Origin: Trissonchulus latispiculum
Lineage: Eukaryota > Nematoda > Enoplea > Enoplida > Ironidae
NCBI GenBank assembly: GCA_030248195.1
Contig: JASAND010006313.1
Coordinates: 45,707 to 109,706, forward strand
DNA: 64,000 nt
Direction of reading: 5' to 3'
Of this stretch, positions 38,201-51,600 are shown in pieces. A model generated the notes under the pieces. It saw nothing but the letters and a program-made list of their open reading frames with translations. It did not search any database and was not told the DNA's origin. Each line of letters begins with the position of its first letter. Position 1 is the first letter of the stretch. The position numbers and the translations under genes are program-made.

Positions 38201-39917
38201 CGTGAACCTTCCGGTGCGTTACTGCAACTTTGATGTGAACACTGAGAAAAATATTGATGAATTCCTTTTTATAGTAGCTGCGGCAGGTACTAGAACTCCC
38301 ATTCAATTACTACTATTACTGCTAGCACGACTGTGATTACCTCAGTTGACAGTTCATGTTGCAACTTTGCTGTTCATTAGGTGGCTTCTGCTGTTGGCTG
38401 CACATTTCATCAGTTACAGGCTCGTCTGAGTTAGTATCAACACAAACCGCTATCCTCTCTTGAACTCCTAAAATCAAAACAGATAATCGTGTAATATTGG
38501 TTATTCTAAAATATGGGTTAATCAACATATTAATTAATTAACAAAATTAATTTAATTTAGTTTATATACATTATTCATTAACTCATTGTCATGATTCATA
38601 AGAATTGAATATTGTTCTATACCTTGGCAGAGCTGAGAACATCTGGACCATCCCCCAGCGATAATCCACCTATAGTCAGGGAGTCGTTCTCGTCTACGAG
38701 GCTCCGATGATATCACATACTTATATCTGATGTCTGGAGGATTCAAGTCACCGATAGACAAAACCTAAAAAATTCTCTTCAGGATAAAATCTAATTAATT
38801 GTCTAACTAACTTTTGCAAATATATGTCTGGAAGAGTATTCAATTTTGACAGTCAAGCATAAAACATGTATTTCCTGAATTCCCATATTTCGATAGGCTT
38901 GTCGTCATATTAAACCTTGGTCTTAAAAGCTTAAACTCATTCTTACATGAAGATACAAGTCCTCCCTCGTTGGCGTAGTTGAGTTAATTCGTTCAACGGT
39001 CGTATTTGAGCCGCTGTAGAACAAAATAGTTCCTCGGACTGGAATTTCTTGCTGAGCTGGATTAATTTGAAATCGGCCATTTAAAATGAATTCGCCTTTG
39101 CTATCTTGCAACGCTGAAAAATTAAAAACAATTGACTAGCCCAGAATGACTTAAAATGGCTATGTCGGTTTGTTTGTTGATCATGTTTTTAATCTACTTT
39201 ATCAATTTCTTCTTCTGTGCAAATGGTAAAGGAAGAATGACATTGTAGAATCCCCTAACAGAGAAAGACAGGAGAAGATGGAGGGATATGCGCAGTTAGC
39301 GGTAACGATTACGATTATACCACAAATACAATTTAAAGTACCTGTGTTTCCCGAAGCACTTAAGTAAATTATAAGCCACAATGTGATATCGCATAAATGT
39401 TTAAGGTACCTTTACCTTTTTTGATGCCTTACGTGATGATTGCTTAAGCTACTGAAATAACTAAAATGTGTGCCAACAACAAATAAACAAACAAAAACAA
39501 AACAAAACAGGATATGGGATAGATGGGCTTATTTAAACTAATACAGAAAGAAATTAATTACTGCTTCGATACATATATACTGATCAATTTGATAGATTAA
39601 TCAGAGTCTTTCGGCCCTAATCCCTTAGACTCTGACCATGAAAAAAGTAAGAGGTCGAATTGGTTTTACAATTAGCGGGAAAAGTGTAGGACGCCGTATG
39701 ATGTTTTTACCAGTGGGCCAGAGAAAACCTGAAAGCAATGTTTTATAGCAATAACAATATTTTATAAAATTACCCAAATAATTATCATCTTCAACTCGAT
39801 GCTTCCAACCATGTTGTCTTACATCAATGAATGTGGCTCCGGAAGGAATTTTCATGACAACATTGTATCCTAAAACCAAGAGTACACAATGTTTTTTTTT
39901 TTTGTTTTTTTTTTTAT

Positions 39918-40001
<84 letters not shown>

Positions 40002-43000
40002 TATGTACTCTTGCTAAAACAGAAGATAGAGTTTTAAGATCAACTGAATATGGTATGGTAGACAGCTATTCAACATTTTTGTAATAGCCGGTCTTTTGGC
40101 AAGGTGCCTGCAACAAGAATACATATTATCAAGATGTAGAATATGAATGTAAATACATTGACAAATATAGATATTTTAGTTGCCCACATTTATTACCATA
40201 GCTTTGTCTATCATTAACATGTCCAGAAATTTCCTCACAACTGGTTCCATCTCCACCACAAACTCCACAAGAATCTCTCTTCATGGAAGAGCCAGGGCGA
40301 TGGTCGCAGCCAGATGGCTAAACAATTAATTTAAGTTGTTAATTAAGTTTAATTATACTAGAATGATGACCAAATATTCGGATGTTGTATGCACTCAGTT
40401 ATATGCTATACTTGACTTGCACAGAGATAGAGTAAGGAATTAGTTAGGGTAAAACCGGGTAATAAGGGACATCGGCATTTAAGGGACAGTTTTGCACATT
40501 TACGCAAAGCTAAGACTTGATACAAAGCGAATCTAGGTTGTGTTTTATGGTAAGATAGAACAGTATTTGGCATATCTAATGATGTAAAGATTGTCTATCA
40601 GCAGTCCGTCTACTGCAAGAAATTTTATTTTTACGAAAATACCTTGATTTGACCAAATTCAGTTGAACGTCGACTTTTGGCCAACCCAAGTTTTTAAACT
40701 AAGGGCGGGGGCTTAATATTGAGTTTTAGAACATAAAGTTTACATTTCTAGAATCCTTATTATCAGGAGAAGATCGTGACATTTTCTGTTTTTTAATTTG
40801 GGCCCAGTATTTTTACAAAATTGTTAATATGTCAAAATAGGTAGATTCGGCAAATAAGGGACGCTATTTTCGGCTAATAAGGGACAGGCTGGTTAAATAA
40901 GGGACACTTCAGGGTAATAAGGGACTGCATAATTACTTAGAATTATCACAGCTGATTACATGTTACAATATGTAACAAGTGTAATTAGTGTCTAATTGTC
41001 TATAGTATAGTAAGTAATAACATAGTACAATTTCTGTTTGAAACGTTTAGGACGATTTTTAAATTTATAAATTTTAGGGCTATTTATGTGACTTAAATAT
41101 ATATTTAAGAGTCAGTTTTGGTCGCTTTTCGAATTTCTCCGATTTCACTCATTTGATCATATTTTGTAATTCAAGTTGGATGGATATTTAAACGAGTTTT
41201 TGAAATTAAAGTCAAACCTCTTTGATGAGTAATCACCAAAAATTTGACGTATGCTAGTATAAACAGCTTACGTACAGATATTTTCACTGAGTTTGTAGGA
41301 TTTGATTTTTCTTAATTTAATTAATTCATTTTTATTCAATTTAATTTTTTAATTTATTAATTTGCTTAATTTATTTTAATGTTACTATTTTAAAAGTTCT
41401 GCGTTCCAGCAATTCAACCATTTTCAAAATTTAGGCTACTAAATTTGATCAATTTTCTTTTTACATTACAAATTAATTTATAAGTGATGTGTGAGTGAGT
41501 GAGTAAAAGTATATATAATTTCGTCGTCACAGTAAGGGCATATTATGCTGACTAAATTATTATTAAGATAAAGTCTATAAAACCTCAACTTCGGACCGAC
41601 ATTTGATTTTAAATTAAACTTTCATTTATTGAGTTTAAAATTGGACTGAACCGTAACTTTTGCTTGGTTCCAAATTTTGGGGAAATTAAACTTATAGCAT
41701 ACGAAACATACAAACAAAGGACAAGCTATTCTGGATCAGATTGGGCCGGTTTCATAAAAGTGTTCTCGAGTTCTCGAGTCAAGTTCTCTGGTCGATTTTG
41801 ACCAGAGAAATTTTTGTCAACTTGAGACCTACTCGAGGAATTATTGAAAATTTTAATTTATTAATTTTTTCTTCCTACTTCAATAATTTGCATAGTTGAC
41901 TAAATAAATCACCATAAAATTGTCCGCTGATATTTTCACATACAATGTTTAATGCAGAAGAGGTTACTGTCATTGAAAACAGACTACTCGATAACTTGAG
42001 AACTCGAGAAGAATTTTTATAAAACTGGCCAACTGGCTCCTGATGTCTGTATATATTGTGGGCCCAAGCCTTTGAGTTTGTATGCTGAAAATCATAAAAT
42101 ATAAAATCTAAAACCATCCTTAGATTGTGGGAATTTTGGTTTTTCGACTTCGGAGAGAGTCCATCCCAAACAGTTCAAATTTTAAGAGGTACCACTAAAT
42201 GTTATTTTTTCAGATTTTGAGCGAAAGTTATCAAAAATTTGGAAATTTTAGCCAATTTTCGTAAGCGGTGTCAGAAAGCCAAATGTATTCCGTATTGCTA
42301 TGAACCTTTTAATCACTAATCATAAGATTTAAAAATATGTAAAATGTACTTAAAAATAAGTATAGTTTTAACTCAGTCTTTGAGGGTCAAACCTTTTTCG
42401 TTCTCACCGAATGAATTTCGCTGCATGTTTTATCCTATCCTTTTAATGGTGAATCTGCTCCCATTTATTTAGATTTTAATCTTCGTGGAACCAGCGGACT
42501 AAACCGACTATTAACACGTGGTCGGTTCCGGTTGAAATTTTTCAAATTCCTTGTGGAGTATTTCCTATGTCGTACAAACTTTATTTTTCCTAAAAACTTT
42601 ATTTACGATGCTTTACGTTTTTAATTATGAATAAAATAGCGACAAATCTTGCGAACTCTTTACTAAGCTTCATAAAATACGGAGAAAACCGCGATTTTCC
42701 TCCTGAATTCTTCCTTTGCTTTCCACATGCGCCAATTATTTTTGTTCGCCTAGTATTTATTGTGTTTATTCTGCACATATGTATGCTGATTTTAATAAAT
42801 GTTTGCTAATCGTGTTTTTGAACCATTCAGCTGTGTGAAAAATACTTAAATTTCTTACGTCCCTTAATACCCGAAATTGTCCCTTATTAGCCGAGGTGCT
42901 GTACCTTACAACCCGAAATTGGCAATTAATCCAACCAAAATTGAATTTAAAATTATTTTGTTTGAAGGAACTCCTAAATGTGGAAACTGTTTACAGCACT

Positions 43001-46000
43001 GCATTGTGCAGAAGCTGCAGATTTAAACGAAATAAATAAATCCACAAATAGTGAAAATGTGTGAGAAGTAGAAATTTTCGAACTGCAGATCACAGTCAAA
43101 TTCTAATTGGCAGGATTTTTTTGTCCCTTAATACCCCGTTTTACCCTATAAGGTTTGCAATTTCCCTTACCAGTGACAGCATACTACTAGTTAAAAACGT
43201 CTTGTGAATTCGTTCGGAAGTAGTGGTTAACCAATGGGTTTAACCACTCTGGTAAGCCTTAAAAGCTACCATTGGTAGAGTACCACGCCCTTGTGAATAC
43301 AAAGTCATTGCTATATGTACGCATTGATTCTAATTATTCAAAAATTTGTAAAGAATTAGTTTCCTGAAAACTTACAACGCACTGTCCATTTATGCACATA
43401 TCGTCAGAATAGCGATCACATCGAGTTCCATCTACAACTTTTTCCTTTAGTTTGAAGTAGAGATTCGGCTGACCCTCCACCTCACACCAGAGACTGCACC
43501 GGGAGTTGTATGCTACTAAAACGAGTAGTATAATACGCAATCATAATTAATAAGACAATTATTCGGTGTCAGCCAATCACCCTTCCCCAATAGTCAAAAT
43601 TTAAAATTATCGTGGCTGCCACTGCTCCTAACCGGTGCACATCCAACTGGAGTGGGGCGTACGGAAAAAAACTAAAATTAGAACAGTGGCAGTGTTCTAA
43701 ACTTGTATTTCAGTTTCTATCAAACTTTCTTTCTAAGTTTCCTAACTTCTGCCAAAGTGTATTTCGCCATACCAAGCTATGTAAAAATTAAGTTTTTAAT
43801 CCCTTATCTCATATATATTTCGAGGTAGCCCAGTGAAGAACGGTTTAAAGATCAGCTTATACCGAAAGGGATTGTTATATTTTGAAATTATTCTTCTAAA
43901 CATTATCCACATAATTCCAAAACGTAATATACTTCTAGTATATTTTGGCTTCCATTTGACGTCTGACTTGAGGCTTTGGACTCTCATTGTCTGTCCATCA
44001 AATTTGCCGCATTGAATTTGCCGGAAGTCTGGCGCATCTTCATCACATTCCTGAAATTGAAAATCACTGAAACTGCATTTTAAACATATTTACCTCTGGG
44101 TATAACATTTTCAAATACTAGTAATAAAATTTTAAAGTTTAAAATGCTTAAGCGACAGCTCCAACTAAAGAAATATACATACTAAAATTACTCCAAAGAA
44201 AGCTCTACTCGAATCCATCACATGAACTTTAACCTTAGAATGTGATCACCTAATCTTTAACTAATGTGATTGTTTGGCTTTATCTTCCATCCCTTCCTCC
44301 TCAAAAAGTCCCTCAAAAGGTATCTTAACCTTCTTCGGTGTTATTGTTGGCCGTTTGGCATGAATTCTCAGTTTTTCCTTGGTGTTTAGCAAAACTTTCC
44401 CTCCTGCTCAAGTCTTTAACGTACCTTCATATTGCAAGGCTTATAGCGAACCCTCATTCCAGTGCAAAATTTTCCATGATTTCGTGGCCTAAAAGAAATC
44501 CCTACATTGAGCTAGGCATTGAGCTTATCAAAAACTAAACTGTTGACTAGAGATGAGGACGAGCCGGACTTTTCCGGCTTGGCTCGGCTCGGCTCGGCTC
44601 GCGAGAAAATGAGGTCGGCTCGGCTCGGCTCGGCTCGCGGTCATACCCGGCTCGGCTCGGCTCGGCTCGGGAAAATTTTGAAAGTGGGTCGGCTCGGCTC
44701 GGCTCGGCTCGCCAAGCTTGAAATTTCAAATTCGCCAGATTGCATCGAATTTTATTTTGTTTAGCTCCTTGTTGTCTTGGTCAAATTTATTAACGAAGTC
44801 GTAACCAGTTATAATTACACGTTAACATTTATCTTTAGCCTCTCAAGATCATATTATATACTCGAATACTAGAAGCGGTTACAACTTTTTCGCTATCTGA
44901 TAAATACAAATACAAACACAGAATAATGGATTTTACAGATAAGATTTTTTATGAAACCAAAACTGAGACGTAAAAATGAAATAAGTTTTTCTTACTGAAA
45001 GTATATCAATACCATACACAAGTTGGTGTCAAGGACAGCCTAACATTAAGATTAACATTTCCTTGGAAGATATCGAGAAAGCAAAAGAAAATTATTGGCA
45101 ATTATTAGTCTTCACCGAAATTATTGGCAATTTTACTTAAACAAGTGAAAATATAGCAGGGAAATTTGGTCGAATTACTATTTTTGGTTGGGGTCGGCTC
45201 GGCTCGGCTCGGCTCGGAGCTTCAGTCCTCCGGCTCGGCTCGGCTCGGCTCGGCTCGCGAGCCGAGACGAGCCGAGCCGAGTCGCGAGCCAAAATCCTCA
45301 TCTCTACTGTTGACCTACAGCATACACGGAGTTGGATGTCAACTCAATACCTACATCTCCGTATCTGGTACACAACACTACAAACATAGAAACAACGTGC
45401 TGGCACCTAAGTATACTTTATAGCACGGCTCTGCGTACATTCAGAGTGTGTCAGCTGTTCGACATACAAAATTAAAATTAAATAATAAGGTTCAGCTGAA
45501 TTTTAGCACCTGGGATTGTCGCATTTTCGCACCGACATTCGAACTCCTCCGCCACAGGTCCGAGAACAGTCCGACCACTCCAACCACTGACCCCAGTTAC
45601 CGTCAACCGGAGTCAGCTGCTGGGGAGCTACGCCCACACAGTGGCCTTTATGACACCACTAAAACAGGAAACAGGATTAACCAGATGTATTGATTTAATT
45701 TGGTTGCAAAATCTGACGACAACGACAACCGAATCGGATAACCAAAAAATGCAGGAAATCTTGGGCTGAACGATAGATCGAATTCAAAACCATACATGAC
45801 TATTCAAAGTGAACTGTATAGTCCATTTATAACTACTCCGTTAATGAATTAATCGTTTTATTTTGTAATATTTATACATAGTTATTGATTATAAGGATAT
45901 TTGTCTTAAAATTTGAAAATTACTCTGTTCAGTCCACACTCCGTGCCATCAGCCCAGGGCATATGCTGAGTTCTACAGCCAACTTGCTTTCCAGAAACGC

Positions 46001-46056
46001 CATAGCTTGTCGCACACCACAACCGTTTGCATGTTGGCTACAAAAATTACTCTCTC

Positions 46057-46128
<72 letters not shown>

Positions 46129-48556
46129 CAAAAATATATCGAGCTAGCTCAAATTATGCCATAATTGCTTTGAAATAGAAAATTAATTTACGTTTACTTT
46201 TTATTTTATCAATTCAATTTTATCACACAACACCACTCTTGTATTTCTTCTTGTGTTTGCTTTTTGTAGAATGGGATATATTTTTACCATATAGTTGCAG
46301 ACTTGAGCATCTGGACCGAAGACAAATCGACACTGCTGATCCGCATCGAATCGCTGTCCTGGTGACTCGATGGCTTCCGTTTTGGTGAAATACTTCAATT
46401 CCACCGGCTTGTCCTCCAAACAGTAGACATTTCGCCTCCTAAATACGATCAAAAATATATAATATTTCACCTATTTATACATCTACTAACTTCCAGCACT
46501 TTTGTGTGCAGTTTAGGATTATGCATATCATAGGTTAACGCGGGTGTTCTGAGGGTCCAAGCCCCTCCAACCCGGACAAGGTGCAAGCCCTACCGCCATC
46601 AGGGACAAGGTTTAACGAAAAAATAGCCAGAAAAATTAGTGTTTGGACTAAAATTTTAAAAAATTTCCGACAGAAATTTTTTAGCTAAAATGTTTAATTT
46701 TCCGTGAAAACCAGCCAAAAATTTTGAATCTTCTTCCGAAAATTGAAGATTTTGTTGCAAAATTAAATCAAAATACCTAGTTTTAATAAAATTAGCTTTG
46801 ATTTTTCGAAAAAATTCAAATTTATTCGTTAAATTCAAAACCCCAGAAAATTCTAGTTCAAGGTAAAAACCCCCTCACAATCTTTCGGGGACAAGCCCCC
46901 AAGGACCCGATGTTAATGTGTTAATGTTAATGTTAATGTTAATAATCCTGTGTTAATGTACTATGATGCATATAGTAAAAATGTTTAGGTTTTATAAATG
47001 TGGCTTTAAACTTCTTCATTAACTCTGTCTTGAACAGCAGTTAATACAATATCTCTCTTACAGATCGATAAACTTTTTCAGTGTTGTAGAGGAACAGGCA
47101 GACCAGGACCAAGGATGCGTATTGTGTTCCAAGGTGGGAGCCATGATGTGGTAATTGGACTTGTCTAACGACATCCATTCCGCACACTTCTTTTCGTCGT
47201 CATGTGGGATGTTGAACCTGAAATCAGAAAGCGGAAGTCAAAAAAGAAGAAAAAAGACAAAAAATACCTTTTCACAGTCATGTGATCTGCTGATGCTCAA
47301 CTTACATACTATTATGATTACATAAGCACAGCTTTTAGGTAATATACTTTTGGTAATACTAATGTGTAATGTTATTTGCCAAGTCAACTGTAGTTAGACT
47401 CAAATCAGTGAGGGTGCTCAAAATGAATATACATTCACAGGTACTTACAAATGCCCAAGTTCATGTGCGATAGTAAAAGCCGCACTCAAGCCGTTATCTT
47501 CAATTATGGCACAACTTCGATATCCGTCACACATGGTACCCAGTTCGGCCAAACCTGAAAATGAACATACACAAGCAATGACAGCATGGATTGAAAAAAT
47601 ATTGTTATCTCGCTCAGTACATGTTATTACAAAACTATATTTTCCTCCAAATGATGATACCAGAACACTAACTCAATGTTTGAATTCCTATACACTCATA
47701 CTGAAAACGTCAGAAAACTGGTCAAAAGTCTTCTAATTTCATAACAAGCGTGAAAATATAGGTACTCATTTCAATGACACGAAAAATACATAGTTTACTT
47801 CAGGACACTTAGGCTTTAAGGTGTGTGCTAACCTAAAGTGTCACACTTTCCAGGGGCGCGGCAAATGTCCTGTCTGGTCAGAAGAATGGCGGCGTCGTGA
47901 TGACTGAAGCTGGAGTCGTCCGGATCGCTGAGTGAGTGCTGCCATCGACAGAACTGCTTCAATGTCTCCTGAGCGTTCTCTGTTATTCTTGGACCAGTCT
48001 AAATAATAACAGAATACAACACAAAAAATAAATTAAAAAGCATAAGCATAAACAGAAAAATAAAGACGGACGCTAAAAATGTAATATAAAACGCTAGGAC
48101 ACTATTAAGTACGATTAGCTGGCATAATATGTAGTTATGTGGGTTCACTGTCCACTCCACCTCAAGTGCATCACTATTGCGTGGTATCAGGCGCTGCGAC
48201 TACCCAATGCTATTTCAGCTACTGCTACATTTTCTAGTGATCCTAGCGCTAGCAGTTTGCATAAAATATTATTACGGTATATATGGTGTTAAGTATGTAT
48301 ATATTGCATCAAATTGCTGAATTAATGTTTTTCTGACCTTGCTTTCAATACATTTCAGTACATCAAAGTTTCTATTTCTTTCCAAGCTTTCTTAATTTGC
48401 CTGAATTGATCCAGCGCTGAAGGGGGATGGCTGCAAATTTTTTGCAGCTCTACAAAATTTCGAATTATCTATTCGAAATTTGCAGCCATCCCCTGTAGGC
48501 TCCAGCTACTACAAACAACAGCAGCAGCAGCAGCAACAACAACAACAACAACAACT

Positions 48557-48601
<45 letters not shown>

Positions 48602-51600
48602 GCAACCGCAACCGCAACAGCAGCAACAACAACAGCAGCATCAACACCAACAACTGCCACAACAGCAACAACACCCATCCAGGAGCCCCCCTCGCTCGCC
48701 AGGGGTTACCAGGCGAGTGGTAAGCAAAATCCCAAAGTATGTTTTAGCTTATTTCAACTAAAGACAAGGCTTGGGGGGTGAAAAAGGTCCCCCTGGGTCT
48801 CTGTCTTATTAAGATTTGTTTTAATTAGTCACCAAGTCACGGATCCAGTTAGTTACGCAACACACAAGGCTGATCAGATTGGGAGAAGGTACCATCTGCA
48901 TCAATCGGCCGCAAACATGAGACTTTGGATCCTAAGGATCCTTCAACAAAATTACAATGTTTTGTTTTTCAAACGGGCCAGCTGGCCCGGACTTTAACAA
49001 TCCCCCCTTCCCGCCTATGTCAATTAATTGTCCGAGAGTTAAGGGGCGGCCGCCTTCGGGTGGAGCTGCCGAGGTGCGTTCATCACATAGACGGTGATGG
49101 ACAAATCTCCAGCCTTGGTAAACGCCTCGGGTAATTGTGAAGACAATTATTCGGTGTCAGCCAATCACCCTTCCCCAATAGTCAAAATTTAAAATTATCG
49201 TGGCTGACACTACTCCTAACAGGTGCACATCCAACTGGAGTGGGGCGTACGAAAAAAAAAAAAATTTGCCTGTTATCATTTGTGCGGCTTCTGTTGGCAA
49301 GGAACTTGTTTGCATTTATTCTTATTCTATCACCGATTTTTGATAAAAATGTCAAGTAGCTAATAAGTACTTAATCAGTTGCTAAGAACTTGGATTTGCC
49401 TTTTGCAGCAAGACGTGCCATTCCACACACTGACACACTTTGCCGGCAAAAAAACCAAAATGTTGATTCCCATTACAAACAAAGTCACGTTTTTAGGCGC
49501 CACAAAATAACAATTTGCCAGCGTTTGCAGGTTTGCAAAATTAGTTTAGACGATTCTAGAATAAATGTTTATCACCTCATAAGTCATTACGTAAACCCAT
49601 TAAAGCTTGCAGTTTGGAAAAACAGTAGAAAAAGAGGCCACCCAGGTTTATACTTCCTCAGAACCTCGTTCTTCTAAATTTGATTTGTGAAAGCAGATTA
49701 AACCTGGCACAAAGTGTTTTGATAAAATTTAAAGAAAACTAATTATTCTTCCCAACGCCAAATGCAACCGGTACTCAAATTGGAACGGCTTTTCAGCGAA
49801 AACGCTTTTATTACGAATAATCATTTAGAAAAGCAACTTATTTTAAAAATTCGCCAGAATTCTGAATTTAAAAAATCAGGTTAAAATATACAAACCTGGA
49901 ATTTTGGCAGAAATTTGAAATCTGGAGCCTAACATATGATTGTGCTCAATTATTGCAAACTTAAAATGGAATTTTAAAATGTTTGAACATTTTTAGTTTT
50001 CCATTTCTGCACGTGTTCCGTCTGTCATTTTACAGCCGTAATTTAATGCTGATAAAGTTTTACAACTCAGTTAAAGTGGACTTCGACTGACATTTACTGC
50101 CAAAACTGCCGTTATCTTTTCTATGGGGCAGTAATTTCAATGTTTCACTCCAGCAAAAAAGAGATTAATGCTGACCTTACATTGTCTACATTCTTGACGA
50201 AATTTCAAATTTAAACAGTTCCTAAAATTACACAACGCACAGCCGGCTAAAATCCCGCCAATATAAAACTATAGTAAGCAAAATTAACATTCAAATTTAA
50301 CAATTTCCATTTTAATTCTTTTAAAGTTTTCATCGGAAAAATTAAAAGAATTGGAAAGAAATTGAACTCTTGCGAAAGCACACGTACATGAATACTGTCC
50401 AGCTCAAATAGACGAACCACAACGATGTTGATTGCAGCTTCAAGACTAGAATGGCGGTAGACTGCGGCAACCTTAAATAGAATTATCAGATAACATAAAG
50501 AAAATTAGCAGCGACAATAACATATAAAGAATAAATAATTCAGTAAATAATTATATATCAAGCACGTAGTTTTTTCAAAACACCTGTGTAGTTAGTTATG
50601 TCAAGCGCTATAATTATATTTTTGTCAAACAATTTTGAAACAATTTCTCCTCCACATCTGAACTCAAAAAGGCAAACATCTCCGCCAACTTTTAGCTGAA
50701 TTTCTCAAGCATTGACTGGTTTGGTGCGCAGGTGTTATCACGATAATTCGTTTTCGTAGGCTTAATAATTCATGCTAGAAACTCTGACATTAGTCTCGTC
50801 GTGCCATTGCGCAGCAGTACAGAGTTACATGGAAATTTTGCTTACGATGGACATAAGTGTTAGAACGTAGTCTTCCAGATTGGAACGGTGGTACTGTTTC
50901 ATTTGGAAGTCCGTTACCACCATCACTTCCACGTAATAATTCCTGGAATAGATCCCCAGAGGAACGGACCGCTTTTCCCGCCTCAAAGCGTCTTCTCCAG
51001 TGACATAATCTAAAGTGAATGTGACGAACTCTTTGGAATTCTACCGAATATTATATATTATTTGATTACAAACATTACTTAGGATTTAACCAATCATAAA
51101 GGATACGAATGCACATGGACCCTCTAAAATGTTAACACAGTTTGGGTTCAAATCCAAAGTTATGCTAGGTTCGATTGTGCCTGGGTGGCTGAATCGGTAG
51201 ATCGTCGATCTAGTCAACCGAAAGTTCTCCGCTTGATACCCATACCCACCCAAGGCCCGAACGTTTGCGGTCACAGGTGCTGTAGTGACACACTTTGTTC
51301 ATTCTTCCAGATTAACCGTATGTTAGTATAAAATGCAGATCTAACAACAGTACAAGATAACAAAAGTACCAAGAGTTTATAACGGGAAGAATAGACACTC
51401 AGCTCTTCCTAGAACTTTAAGGCTGTAATATTTTCGGGACATTAAGGCCGAGATCTTGGAGGTGGGGCGAGGTGTACCCACTTACATTCCTACAAATCAT
51501 TAACAATCAACTATCAAATCAGCAAAAGTCAGTAACAAACAACTGACCAGTGAAGGTGATATTATAATGGGAAGCTTTAGAAATGGAGTGAAGATAGTCG

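Noticed and set aside
44519..45423. Open frames full of Ala/Arg/Leu or Pro/Ser/Arg repeats
   Set aside because: Produced by GGCTC pentamer arrays of the hAT-type element.
45885..46178. Poly-Asn frame on the plus strand
   Set aside because: It is the TAA microsatellite in another frame, beside exon 11 of the minus-strand gene.
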